Below, in pieces: positions 31,481 through 43,529 of a DNA stretch of 64,000 bases. How positions within the stretch are numbered: position 1 is the stretch's first letter; each line of letters starts with the position of its first letter. The stretch covers positions 34,762,501 to 34,826,500 of the forward strand of contig CP136890.1 of NCBI GenBank assembly GCA_034359265.1, in the 5' to 3' direction. The notes below the pieces were generated by a model, which saw nothing but the letters and a program-made list of their open reading frames with translations, was not told the origin of the DNA and did not search any database. The position numbers and the translations under genes were made by a program. Source of the DNA: Canna indica (lineage: Eukaryota > Streptophyta > Magnoliopsida > Zingiberales > Cannaceae).

Positions 31481-33674
31481 TGCAATGTACTCTAGTTGTA
31501 ACTCCCTCCTTTCAACTAACTCCCTAATATAATGAAACCTTATATCAATGTACTTGGAACGAGAAAGCATAACTAGATTCTTTGAAATATTGATTGCACT
31601 AGGTTTGTCGCAATAAAGTACCATCTCTTCTCGATTAAGACCATACTCAAGTAACAAGCTCCTTATCCAAAAATTGTGTGTTGCAACTGCCTGCTACCAA
31701 GTATTCTGCCTCTGCTGAAGAAAGAGAGGCTTCTTGCTTAACCAGGCCACAAGATTTGAACCAACATAAAGACAACCACCTGAAGTACTTTTTCTGTCAT
31801 CAAAATTTACTAGCCCAATCTGCATCGGTAAATCCAACTAGACAAGGGTTGCAATCAACTGAATACCAAAGACAAAAATCCATGTACCTTTCACATATTT
31901 GAGAATTCTCTTAACTGCCTTAAGATGAAACTCCTTAGGATTTGCTTGATACTTGGGCACACAATCCAACACTAAAGCATAAGTCAGGTCTGCTAGCTAT
32001 CAAAAATAATTGGCTGCCAATCATACTTCTATAGAGACTAGGATCAACACTCTTCACTTCATCATCTTTGTTCAGTTTCTCATGAGTTGGGATAGGAAAT
32101 CTAACTGCCTTAAAACTATCTAGTTCAAACTTGTGAACTAGATTCTTAGCATACTTACTCTAAGAAATGAATATTCCTTCTATAGATTGCTTAACGTGAA
32201 GACTGAGAAAATAGCTCATTTCCCCAACCATGCTCATCTCAAATTCAAATTCATATCATCCACAAATTGTTTAGCAAATATTTCAGAAGATGAACAAAAA
32301 ATAAAATCATCAACATAAATCTGAACAGCTACCAGTTGAGACTCTTTCTTCTTAATGAATAAGGTCTCATCAGCTCTTCCTCTTTTGTAACTTGATGGAC
32401 TCCAATCTTGCGACAGGTGCAAAGGTTTCATCATAGTCCAGACCTTCAATTTGATTATAGCCTTGAGCAACAAGTTTGGCCTTATTTTTTGTGATGTTTC
32501 TTGCTCATCAGTCTTGTTTTTGAAGACCCACTTGGTTCCAACCACATTGACACCTTTAGGTCTTGGAACTAATTCTCAAACATCACTCCTGACAAACTGC
32601 TACAATTCTTCTTGCATAGCTATGATCCATAATTCATCTTTTAAAGCTTCATTGGTGCTTTTGGCTTCAATAGTTGAAGTGTAGCAAGAATATATGACCA
32701 TGTCTTGATGACTATTCTTGGATTGATCCCTGGTCTTGACTCCTTCATGTACATCTCCAATTATATTCTTCAGAGGATGATTCTTGAGAGCTCTTGCGGA
32801 CTTTACAGTTGTATTTTCATTTTCTTGAACAGTGTTAGTCTCAGACTCTGTTAAATCAACAGTTTAACAATTTGTTTTGTTGTCTTTGAAGAGTCCTGGG
32901 CAGTCTTATCAATAGTTTCAACTGCTTTCACATCAGCAGTCAGAGTCTGGTAGATCTGTAAGTCATTAAATTTCACATTTGGTAACTCCATAATAGTTTG
33001 AGTGCTCTTGTTGTAGACTCTGTAAGCTTCATTGTTTGTTGAGTAGCCAAGAAATATTGCTTCATCACTTTTGCTTTGCGTCTTCCAAGATATTCCCTCT
33101 CATTTAGGACATAGCACCTACAGCCAAAAATATGAAAATATGTAAGGTTAAATTTTCTTCCCTTCCATAATTCATAAGGTGTTTTTGTAGTTTTTGGTCT
33201 GAGATAGGCTCAATTTTTAATGTAGCAGGTTGTATTGATTGCTACAGCCCAAAATCTTTTAGAAATCTTCTTGGAATTTAGCATGGCCCGAGCCATTTCT
33301 TGGATAGTACGGTTCTTCCTTTCAACAACATCATTCTGTTTAGGAGTCTTTGGAGCAGAAAATTCATGAAGTATTCCTTTCTCATCACAAAATTCAAAAA
33401 ATGAAATGTTCTCAAACTTTCTCCCATGATCACTTCTTATCCTAATCACCTTTAGAAAAGAAAGTTCTTGTTCATTCTGAAGTCTCAGGCATAAGGATTT
33501 GAAGTTGCTGAAGGCATTTGACTTCTCTCTTAGAAATTCTATCCACGTGAAATGAGAGTAAGCATCTACACAAACAAGAACATAATTTTTACCTCCAATG
33601 CTTTCAACCTGCATAGGACCAACCAAGTCCAAGTGAAGAAGTTCTAAAGGCTTTGATGTGGTCACCAGTTGCAA
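31421..33674 (-). pseudogene. Family B pol: integrase, reverse transcriptase and RNase H remnants
   Basis: Integrase (33674 to 33210) reads LLHLDLVGP with the first Asp, CVDAYSHFTW, RIRSDHGRKFEN with the second Asp, and KQNDVVERKNRTIQEMARAM with the Glu, so the triad is kept. The linker (32990 to 32600) is Thr/Val/Glu rich and full of stops. Reverse transcriptase starts GTKWVFKNK near 32535 but loses its centre. It resumes at VQIYVDDFIF near 32320, keeping the YVDD active-site motif. RNase H (31657 to 31421) reads LYCDKPSAINISKNLVMLSR, YIDIRFHYIRE and QVADIFT. Multiple stops and at least one internal deletion. Confidence 0.85.
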
Positions 33675-34049
33675 TTGCTTATTTAACTACCTTGTCTGCT
33701 TTCCTTCTTGGTAAGGACCACGAACAAATTTTGGTTCTCTTGAAAGTTTAGGGATTTCTCTCATAGCTCCAACATTAACAAGTTTCTTTAGGTCCCTGTA
33801 GTTGACATGACCTAACCTTCTGTACCACAAATTTATATCAGAGGAAACAACTAAAAGACAAATTGAAGAATAGGCAATCTTATAGCAGTTATCTCTAGAT
33901 TTACTCCCTTCAAGAATACAATCACCATCTTTATCAAAGACATTGCAATTGTTTTTGTTGAATTGAATATCTAAATTTGGTCACACAATTGACTAATACT
34001 CACATGATTGGCCTTGAGACCATCCACCAGCAGGACATCTTTCAAACTG

Positions 34050-35050
34050 GGAATTCCTGGAACATTAAGTGTTCTGACTCCTATAACATTTTCCATGTCT
34101 TCCATCTCCAAAGGTTATAGTTGCACCTTCATGTTTCTGGATGTTTTTCAAATTTTCTGAATTTCCTGTCATATGTTAAGAACAACTGCTGTCGAAATAC
34201 CATGATCCAAGAGAAGAAACTATCTTTGACATAAAAGCAACTTTGCAATTAAGATTAATTTTCCTTACCCAAACTTGTTTAACTTTCTACTTTGGAGGAT
34301 TTTGATGCATCTTTCTCCTTAGTTTGTCGGCAAGCTTGAGACCATTTACAATTATGTGTCCTCTACACTTGCAATAGTAACATGTGGGTACTCTACTTCC
34401 CTTCTTTCTAGTGGACTATTGATGACTTGAGGAGCCTTTATGGAAGTTTTTCATTTGAATGGGTAGTTGAGACTAGAGTTTCAACTGTCTTGAACTAATG
34501 TATCCAAATCTAGCATAATTAGAAGGAGATTTTTTGCACTCAAAATTTCATTTAGAGTACTAGTGGAATTCACATTCAAAGCACTGAACACCTTTAGACT
34601 TCTGTTTGAGATCAAACTTATCAGCAGAAGATTGAGTTCTTCTATTTTCACCAAAGGAAGAACTTGTTTTGGAGCCGGTGGAAGTGCTTCTGTTTGAGTT
34701 CAAACTTATCAGCAGAATCCTTCATGATTTATTTCCAAAATCTCTCATGCTTGTTTTGCAAGAGTACAAGCGGAGATAAGTTTGAATGGAGAGAGATCAA
34801 CCCCACTGAAAATGGCATTCTGGGCCTTGTTATCATAGTTCGCAGCAATAACTTCTGTTGAAGTATGCGGGTTCTTTGGCTTCTTGTTAGTCCTATTAGT
34901 AGTTGGAGTATAGCCATCTTCTATAGAGTCCCAGCAACGACCATCAATGGACTTGATGAAAGCCATCATCTGAGCATTCCAATAATCATAGTTTGTTTTA
35001 ACTAGAATTGGAGGAACATTGACAGAATTTCCCATTGGCATTCCTTCCAT
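34050..35050 (-). pseudogene. Family B gag, zinc knuckle and protease remnant, minus strand
   Basis: Gag starts at 35050 (MEGMPMGNSVNVPPILVKTN), matches the plus-strand copy at 28841 and is open to 34745. The knuckle region near 34580 reads VQCFECEF but has lost the rest of the CCHC pattern. Protease near 34205 reads WYFDSSCS followed by a stop, then HMTGNSENL and ATITFGDG. The catalytic Asp-Ser-Gly is Asp-Ser-Ser. Strongly degraded between 34745 and 34050. Confidence 0.8.
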
Positions 35051-35109
35051 CTTCAGCCTAAAATATAAGAGACACACCAAAGATCTTGTGTAGGTAAAGG
35101 TTAGCACAA

Positions 35110-35123
35110 CCTCTCTGGTACCA
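35110..35123 (-). promoter_or_regulatory. Family B primer-binding site, minus strand
   Basis: The minus strand reads TGGTACCAGAGAGG two bases after the LTR end, a one- to two-base variant of the copia initiator-Met site. The plus-strand element at 62584 has the same TGGTACC variant. Confidence 0.8.
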
Positions 35124-35125
35124 AA

Positions 35126-36134
35126 TGACAATAAGGTCTCTTAGGGAACTTTTGGAAATGACAGTTGCATAGGAAGTTGCAACTGCTATAACAACTGCTT
35201 TAAGTGGCAAAGTAAGAACCAAAATTAAACCATATGCAAACACAAGTATTTGTTTACGCAGTTCAGTGACAAAACATATCATCTAATCTGCGAGGCACTC
35301 ACCGGACAGATGCCTAATCCACTATTAGAAAGTATAACTTCTAGCTCTAGGATTTCACACTCCGAAATCAAGCTACCAGTAGTGAATTGGAAATAACAAA
35401 ACCTATTGCTATTACAAATACATACCGACTTACCTCTCTATGACATCTCAGCCACAGAGTCACGTCCTCCACACAATCCTTGTGTTGCAATGAGTTTGCA
35501 GCCCACAATCATCTCAGCATGAAGATATGATGAGTAGGTTGTTGCCTTCTTTGCACTAAGGAATCTCAACTCCTATAAAACTAGCAACAAAGTATTGGCA
35601 TAATGGACTTGTCTACAATAGATCCCTTCATAAGTATTTATATATGAGAAATGATGGATCTGAATAAATGCTGACTTCATTCACTCTCCTCTTCGTAGTC
35701 CTCAGTTTGAAACAGTCAATATATATAGACATCATAAACATATGATCATTTAAGTAAACAGTAACGCCTAGAAATAAAGAATAAAAAACTCTTCAAAACT
35801 CAACTGAATGCAAGTCATAGATAATGATGATTAAATGACCAGGAATATAAAAAGAATCATCATTAAACCAGAAGTTCATCAGTCATTATATTCGCACCAA
35901 AAATTGTCTAGAATACCATAGACTGTAGGCAGTTGAAACTGCCATCATCTCCAGAAAGACATTTACAGAAGGAGCAGTTGAAATTGTCCTAACAAAGCTG
36001 AGACTGTCAATACATAAGTAAAGCTTCTCACTTCTTGAGACTGTGCAAAAATTGAGAAATCACCAAAAAGCTTCTTTTGCCAAATACAGCCAACAAAAAG
36101 CCAAACACTAACAAAAAGCCAAACAATACTAACA
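35126..36134 (-). repeat. Family B 5' LTR, minus strand, 1009 bp
   Basis: On the minus strand it starts TGTTAGTATTGTTTGGC at 36134 and ends ATTGTCA at 35126. The first 60 bases hold a threefold repeat of the start (GTTAGT...TTTGGCTTTTTG). CAGTTGAAACTG-type palindromes are scattered through it. It is flanked on the right by truncated family A LTR sequence. Confidence 0.85.
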
Positions 36135-36340
36135 CATTGGAGGGCATGCACGTGTGAGCCTCACATTTTGGGATCGGAATGGTGCCTACATCTTCTTGGT
36201 TGAGGTAAAATTCCGCTCCTTCCACTATCCTAGAATTCTTTGTTGTAGGTAAAGGAATCGCCGGTTTTTATGGTGCAAAACAAATTTTTGAAATTTGCTT
36301 TTTCTATTGTTTTCCACTGTGTGTTCTCCGCACACCAACA
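36135..36340 (+). repeat. Outer family A element, remnant of 5' LTR
   Basis: Only the last 206 bases of the LTR remain, starting at the GGAGGGCATGCACGTG word and ending CACACCAACA. A primer site follows, so the element's internal region continues to the right. Confidence 0.75.
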
Positions 36341-36341
36341 G

Positions 36342-36354
36342 TGGTATCAGAGCC
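36342..36354 (+). promoter_or_regulatory. Outer family A primer-binding site
   Basis: TGGTATCAGAGCC directly after the LTR end. Confidence 0.88.
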
Positions 36355-39113
36355 ACCTTAAGCACAACTTTGAATTCTGTTTCGGCATTATATTTGTGTT
36401 TTTGAATCGTTCGCATCTAGACATGTTGCTGCAATTGATGTGTTTTTTCTGGTTTCTTGAGTTGTCTGACGGCTTCAAGACTCGAGTATTCATTCAGGGT
36501 TAAAGCCTACCATTCTTGCTCTTTCGCGGGCAGAAGTTGAACTCAAGAACACCTACACTTCATGAGATGACATCCCTCAATGAATCGGTTTTTAGCTTAA
36601 AACTTGTGACATGTTCTAGATGGAAACACAACCTGATTAACGCGATGTTTATTTTTTATTTTGTTTCCTTTATGCTTATGTGATAGCATGCATGATAGGA
36701 TGATTTTGGACAAGCCCTATGTGCATGCGACTGGGTGTATTTCTGGTTGTGTGTGATTGCTCGTAAATTTATGAAATTTTAGCATTGTAATCATTTATAA
36801 TTTTATTGTTATTATCCTTCTCTCCCCCTCTTTGGAATGGTTGTTTGGGGTCTTGTTCTTTTAAATGTGTAAAAGTAGAAAAGTAGGGTAGAATTGTTGA
36901 GAAGACTTGTTGCCCCATTCCCGTGCACGCGGAGAGAAGAAGTTTGGGTCTATGGAGATGATGACTTGAACACCGAGAAGGCACTAATAGAATCGGCCAC
37001 CACCCCTTGGAGTATTGGCTGCACCTTGAAGAGTTGGCACTCCAAAACCCTAGGATGATAGTCGTGATTCATCCCGTGGCTCGAGTGGATCACATTAGGA
37101 AACTCCATAATCATCCTTATTGTAATATGCTTTTATTTACTCTATCCTACAATTAGTTATTTGCTAATAATTGCATATCGATCCTCCGCCGATATTGAGT
37201 CCGAATGGCTAAGGTATTGTGAATACTAGTCATGCCTTCCATCGTTATTAGAGATAGCGGGTTTGTTGTATACACACAAGACCCGTTGTGCAAGTTGGCA
37301 CGATGCACCTCATCACAACACACGAGATGTGTTTATACCACTTTCTTGAATGTGATTGCCTTGTTGAGATACACTTAAGGGTAGTCACCTTCTCGACAGG
37401 GTATAGAAATGATAGGTCCAACTCAACTAGGGTTTTATGATTTGTTTTGTACACGCGAGGCTATAGTAACCCTATAGGCATAACATGATCGAAGTCACAT
37501 GAGATGTGATCGGTAAATGGTTACCTATGTTGGCTTAAGGTTTTCAACCTTGGTCTTAATCTCGGTTTTGATGATAACAAACATGAAACTAATGTTTTAC
37601 TGAGAGAATCTTTTAGGTTCCATTTCGGTTAGCGTTCGGTGTCCTCGATCAAAAATATCGAAAGAAATCGGAAAATCAGAAGGACATTGAACGTCGCGCT
37701 CAGGTTCATCATGGAATATCTCAAAGTTCAATGTATGCACCAAAGACGTATTGGATGGGTCCAAAGATCACATGGAAAGCTCTCCAAGTTGATGCTCGTT
37801 GAAAGCCGGAACCCGAAAATGAAGCACGCAAGAAGAAGGCTGAAGAAATCAAGTTCAGCCTAGGTTCAATCGATCGAATGGAGTTTGAATATTGGCAGTA
37901 GCCAATTCAATCGATCGGTCGATCGACCGAATGTTGCCAAAAAATAGCAGTAGCCAATCGATCGACCCGAACGGTCGACCGACAGAGGTGAAAAATTGGT
38001 AGTGTGTGCATCGATCAACCAGATTACAGATCGCGATTACGCGCCTCTGGCTTCACTGCATTGGTCGACTGAATTGAGGATCGCTCATCTCGTGACTCGT
38101 TCGGTCGACCCGTCGGTCGATCGCACAGAGAGATTGAGCGGCGGTCGGTCGAGCGATCGATCGGTCGGTCGACCGACGATCGACCGAACGGCTATAACAG
38201 CTAGTTTTCTACCCGTTTTCCACCGTTGAGCTGTTGTTTCTTTGAGAGGTTATAAATATCCCTCGCCTGACTCCTTTAACCACTCTTACAGATTTAATTG
38301 AGCATTTCTAGAAGTGATTTGAGCCTTCGAAAAGAATTAATTGTTGCGCCTTGTTCTTCCATCAACATCCTTCTCAAGCGCCCAGTTCTGTTCCTCAACT
38401 CTGCTGTGCTTTAAGTTCATCTACTGGTTGAGTTGAAGGCTTGAAGGCTTGGGAAAAAGAGCATTGGTCCTTCTTTCAATTCTCAGCTCTTTTTCTTTGT
38501 ATTTGAAGATTTATTTCAAACCTATTTTATCTATAATAGCTTGCTAGGTGTGCTAGAGAAACACTTACGGTTAGACTTTGTAGATTTGTGTTTTGCCTAG
38601 GTGAATAGGTTTGAGAAGTTCTAAAAGAGATGAGAATTGTGTCCTCAGTTGCATTCAAAGGAAAACACAAGTTCTATAAAGTAGTTGGTTAGAAATCCTT
38701 GGTGTGGAGCTAAGGTAGTGGAGTAAGCGGTTGGCCGAACCACTATAAATACTTGCGTTAGCATTGTTAGTTGTTTGTGCATATTGCTTTGTATTTATTC
38801 GGCTATAAATATTGTGCTTAGCCTAACTAATCAAGAAACGATTAAAATCAGATTTAGGCTAATAAATAGATTAACACACTATTCACCCCCCCTCTAGTAT
38901 GCCATTTCACCCAACAACCTACCCGTGGATCTATTAGGGTTTGTCATATTACATGCGAGACTCGAGTAGGGGAAAGAGTTCCATGCTTCACGCTAAGGAG
39001 ACCTACCAATGAAGCCTCCCGTTTCCCATTTGGAGGGTTGTTTGGGAATCACTAAAATTAGTGGGAGACAAAATTAGTTAAAAGACCTTATTGATCATGC
39101 ATCATGAACATAT
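36355..39113 (+). other. Outer family A leader, interrupted by a solo LTR
   Basis: It aligns with the long leader of the full-length element (41217-42650): GGATGATTTTGGACAAGCCC, TTGAACACCGAGAAGGCAC, GAGTCCGAATGGCTAAG, TAGGGTTTGTCATATTACATG and GGGAGACAAAATTAGTTAAAAGACC. It is interrupted at 37528-38916 and then by the full-length family A element at 39114. It resumes at 48413. No gene is called within it. Confidence 0.8.
37528..38916 (+). mobile_element. Family E copia solo LTR, TSD ACCTA
   Basis: It starts TGTTGGCTTAAGG and ends TTTCACCCAACA. The duplication is ACCTA at 37523-37527 and 38917-38921. Between 37860 and 38190 there are many CGATCG and GGTCGACC palindromes, then the TATA box TTATAAATAT at 38250-38259. 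The end region has GTAGTGGAGTAAGCGG and ACACACTATTCACCCCCCC. No internal domain. Confidence 0.94.
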
Positions 39114-41202
39114 TGAAAGAAATAGTGCCCTTGAGCCAATCACATGTTGATGTGTAGGAAACTATTTTTGATTAATGAATTATATGAGGCAACTTTTCAT
39201 TATATGCTGCATCTATATTTTGTATATATTAGATCATGATCAACCCTATGAACTCGGGCAATTGATTCCAATGCCATGAAGAGATCATGCTAGTGATACT
39301 TGGAATCCAAATGCCCCTATACTAAATGTTCACAGTCGTAGGATCACCAATTAGGGGATTGATGATTACGGATAGACTGGTGCACTTGGTACATGCCTTA
39401 TATGATATGGGATAACTGATCTCACAGTTACCTATGAGCCGTCATTTAATGTACAAATGCAGGTGCTCATTAGGGAATGAGTTCACTGAACGGACCTACA
39501 AGAGGAACACAGAATGAAATCCTTACATGAGTGTCAATAGGATGTTCCTCGGGTGATAGTAGGTACAAGCAGTCCTTGGACTACGAGTTGTCATCGTTAC
39601 CTTGTGAGTGACAACCCATTGCTTTGGGTCTATTCCTACGTGACCCTTAGCGTCACGTGCCAGGTATTACTGGGCATGGGAAGCATTCATGGAGGTAGGT
39701 GAGCAACCAATATGGAATCAGTTACTCCTAGTGAGAGGAGATAATGTCCTACGTATCTCTGCAAGTGTCAACTCGAAAATCCCTGGCCAGAGTAGACATG
39801 AAAGTGAGGAAGATGTTTTTGATATTTCATTATTGAGACGACACCTTGGCAGGAGGACTACATATGAATCGGTATTAGGGTTTGACACTACTTTCGTACC
39901 CTAGCCGACTTCGGGATATTATAACCGAGGGATTTTGTTGCATGGTAACTAATCACCGAAGGGCGTTCGATCCCTTGTAGATTGAACCTCACACTATCCG
40001 GGTAGTCATCACACGTTGCTAGACGTCAATCTTGACTTGTGAGTTGAGTCTCTCACGACCACACTTAAAGGGTTTAGTGGAGGCTCGTAAAATTTAGATA
40101 GAAGTTGTTCTAATCGGATCCGACTCTCTCGTATGCACAGCTCATTGCTGGCTTAGTGTGGGGCCCAATGGGTCACACACAACAAGCTAACCTCGTAACG
40201 GACTTTATGAGATAAAGTTTGAATACGACACTATATGTCTACTAGCATGGACATGCTGCAACACGATCACGGATCTCGTTTACGGACATAATAGGAAAGG
40301 TTTTTCCTATAAGGAATGAATATGCGAGGAAGGAGTTCCTGGGTAATCCTAATTTGTATGGTATCCCAAAATTGTAGGGATTGACACATGATAAATTCTA
40401 ATTAATAAGAATTTAATTTATAGAGATAAATTAAAGTTTATATTTAGTTGGATTTAATTAATTTCGAATTAATTATAAATCCATTAAATATAAATCATTG
40501 TTTTGGAGGAAAACCCCAAAATTTTGAATTCCTGTGAGAGGCTTTAAAAGGGTGGTTGGGTCTACATTGGTGGCCGCCTATGCCCCTTATAAATAGGTGG
40601 CCTAACCTCCTTCAAGGGGGTTAAGTAAATTGGTTATTGATCTTGGAGAAGATTAAGGGCTTGGATCTTGAGAGGCTTCTTGAAGAGAAAAGCTCCAAAG
40701 AACTCATCTTCATCTCCTTGGATGGCCGGCCATATAAATCATCCTTCCCCGGTATTGTGAAGCCAAATTGAAGGTCACTTCCTCTTGGGTGTGTCATCTA
40801 CTTCATCTTCTTGGAGGAGTCCAAGAAGGACAGCAAGGTATTCCTTCATCTAACTTCTCGTTTCATGGTTTTCTCATCCCCTCTTCCTCCCTTTTGGTGC
40901 TCGGTTCTTGGTGGAAGGGCCGGCTTCACCTTGGTGCGTTTCGGGGTTGAGATTTCCTCTTTGTTGAGCCACAATGTGTCCCGGTGTTCACTGCCCCTTT
41001 CTTGAGAGGTGCTTGGTGTGGACTTTCCTTGGAGGACGTGTGCGTGTGCATTTTGAAATAGGGATAGGAGCAGCCATACCATTCGCAGTATAAACTCGTA
41101 GATTTAATTCCTTAAAGATAGCTAAAGTAGATCGTTGTTTTCGGGATAGTTTGAATTTTTTAAAATGTTTTTTCCGCTGTATTTCTTATTCCCATCCCAA
41201 CA
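39114..41202 (+). repeat. Family A 5' LTR, 2089 bp, with TATA box
   Basis: Boundaries come from the TSD and the primer site. A likely promoter is TTATAAATAGG at 40587-40597, preceded by CGCCTATGCCCC; transcription would then start near 40620. The LTR carries about 140 bp (around 39405-39545) that the right LTR lacks. Short ORFs inside (for example 39689-39904) are not recognisable genes. Confidence 0.92.
40587..40597 (+). promoter_or_regulatory. TATA box of the family A 5' LTR
   Basis: TTATAAATAGG, identical in the 3' LTR at 47842-47852 and similar in reversed orientation in the minus-strand LTR pieces (CCTATTTATAATTATC). Confidence 0.7.
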
Positions 41203-41203
41203 G

Positions 41204-41216
41204 TGGTATCAGAGCC
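41204..41216 (+). promoter_or_regulatory. Family A primer-binding site
   Basis: TGGTATCAGAGCC, initiator-Met type, one base after the LTR end. Confidence 0.93.
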
Positions 41217-42687
41217 ACCTTAGCAAATTTTCAGAAATTCTATTACGCGTTATTGTTGCATTTACGAACCGTTCGCTCCCTAAACGTACATGCTGCCCGG
41301 TTTTTGTTTTCGGGGTTCTTGAGTCGTTCTCTTGGCTCCACGGTTAATCCAACGTATCAGGTTGGTAGTCTACTATCCAAACTTGTTTTGGACAGATTTC
41401 GAACTCAAGAGCCCCATGGGTTCATGGTTGAACTGCCCCAAAAACTAAAATTTTCAGCATGTGTTGTTTGGACTGTTTTTGGTGGAAACGTAACCCGATT
41501 AGCACGTTTTAGGATTCTCTTTTTTCCTTTCTTATTCTTAATTGTTAAGTTGCATGAAAGGATGATTATGGATGAGCCCTATGTGCATTTGACTGTGTGT
41601 AAAACGTGGTTGTGTTGATTGCTTGTAAACTTATGAAATTTTAGCATTGTAACTTTTAAAATAGGGCTTGCGTACCCCTATCTTCCTCTTGAGAATTCTG
41701 ATTGTAATCTTCTTCTCCCTCTCCATGAACCTTTCCCCAAGGGTTGTTTGGGGTTTTCTTCTTTTAGTTTTGTAAAATTAGAAGTTTAGGAGCAGATTCA
41801 CGACGAGCACGCTTGCTGCCCCGTTTTGGTGCGCGCGCGGAGAGGAGGTGTTCGGCGCCATGATGATGACGACTTGAACCCCGTGAAGGCACTGATGGAA
41901 CTGGCAACCTACAAGATGATTTTGGGCAGCGCCTTGGCGAGATGGAGCTCCCAAAAACCCTTGGATGATGGCCTTGGTTCGCCCGGTGGCTCGGGTGGAA
42001 CCCTTAGAACATCCATAATCATCATTATTTACTTTATGCTTTTATTTATTGCTTTTGCTTCAATTGTTGATAGCTTAGATAATTATAATTTCATGAAGAA
42101 ACCCTCCAATAATATTGAGTCCGAATGGCTAAGATATTAAGAATATCGGTCACTCCTTCCATCGTTTTGAGGTACAAGTGTGTCTATTGTCACAGCACAA
42201 AGTCTTTTTGTGCTAATAGACACGTTGTATCTCATATGGCACATACCCTTGTGTCTCGACTACTAGCTTGAACGTGACTTACCTTGTTGAGCAAACTCAA
42301 GGGTTGTTGTTTTCTCGCTAGGGTAAACGAACGATGGGTCCGACTCAACTAGGACTCCTTGGTTTGTTGTGTAAACACAAGGCCATGGTAAGCCTAGAGG
42401 CAAAACTTGATGTAAGTCGCATAACGATGTGATCGGTAAAGAGTTACCCACCCATGGACCTATTAGGGTTTGTCATGTTAAATGCGAGACCTGAGTAGGA
42501 GAAGTGAGGTTCCATCTTCCTCTAAGGATGTCTACCAACGAGGGCTTCCCGCTTCCCAATAGGAGGGTCATTTGGAAACCACGAAAATTAGTGGGAGACA
42601 TGATTAATTAAAAGACCTTAATAATCATGCATATAGAATAGAAGCTTATGTATGTTTTTCTTTTCCTTGTAGCATTTCATTGTCACC
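41217..42687 (+). other. Family A leader, 1.5 kb
   Basis: An unusually long untranslated stretch between primer site and gag. It has only small frames without recognisable domains, and the same leader is present in the outer copy. It may hold packaging signals. Confidence 0.75.
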
Positions 42688-43480
42688 ATGTCATCTACAC
42701 TGTCATTGCGTAGCATACTTGATGCAAATAAACTCACTAGACCGAACTATGACGATTGGTTGCGAAACCTGAGGATTGTCCTCACCCAGGTGAGATTTTC
42801 CTATATTCTTGATAACATGCCACCGGATGCCCCTTCCCAAATGGCTACCGAGGAAGTGAGAGTCACTTACAAGAAGTGGCAAGATGACAACACTACTGTT
42901 CAGTGCATTATGCTCACCTCTATGTCTGATGTGTCGCAGTGGCAACATGAAAAGATGGACGAAGGGGGCATCCTCTCTCACCTCAAGGAGTTGTATGGTG
43001 AAGAGAGCCGGACTGCTAGGTTTGAGATATCAAAACACCTCTTCCAGGCCAAGATGACGGCAGGGACCCTTGTTGAAACCCATGTTCTCAAAGTAATCGA
43101 TTTGATCGAGAGGTTAGAGAAATTGGGCGTAAAATTGATAAAGGGCTTAGTTAGGACATAATACTCCAATCCCTTCCAGGGTCATTTTCATAGTTTATCA
43201 TTAACTACCACATGAACAAGATGGATGTCTCGCTTCCCGAGCTCCTTAATATGCTGAAGACTGTTGAGTCCCACCTTCCGAAGCAAAAGGACAAAGTCTT
43301 GTTAGTGGGTAGTGCCCTTAAAAAGGTAAAGAAGCGCTCTGTTAAGAACAAAGCGAAAAACAAAGATGTGAAACCTTAGAAGGATATCAAGAAGAAAGGA
43401 AAGAAGGCTCCTAAGGGCACCTGTTTCCATTGTGGTAAAGATGGCCACTGGAAGCGCAACTGCAAGGAGTATATTGCAGA
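42688..43480 (+). pseudogene. Family A copia gag with CCHC knuckle
   Basis: It starts MSSTLSLRSILDANKLTRPN with the gag core YDDWLRNLRIVLTQVRFSYI, WQDDNTTVQCIMLTSMSDV, LKELYGEESRTARFEISKHL and IDLIERLEKLG. A frameshift before the stop at 43159 puts the next part, IINYHMNKMDVSLPELLNML, in another frame. A TAG at 43377 precedes the knuckle CFHCGKDGHWKRNC at 43422-43463. Length and order are those of a full gag. The start is the first ATG after the leader and aligns with the ATG of the outer copy at 48464. Confidence 0.85.
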
Positions 43481-43529
43481 AGTAAAGAAGAGGGCTTCTG
43501 AAACCCCTCCGCAGGTGCGTTTGTTATTG

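Larger units (their letters stand above)
30696..36134 (-). mobile_element. Family B copia element, minus strand, degenerate, with unequal LTRs
   Basis: The 5' LTR is on the right (35126-36134) and the truncated 3' LTR on the left (30696-31012). Between them lie gag, knuckle, protease, integrase, reverse transcriptase and RNase H remnants in the standard copia order, all on the minus strand. No duplication of flanking bases is visible. The right flank is a truncated family A LTR and the left flank a family C LTR, so the ends have been rearranged or deleted. Confidence 0.85.
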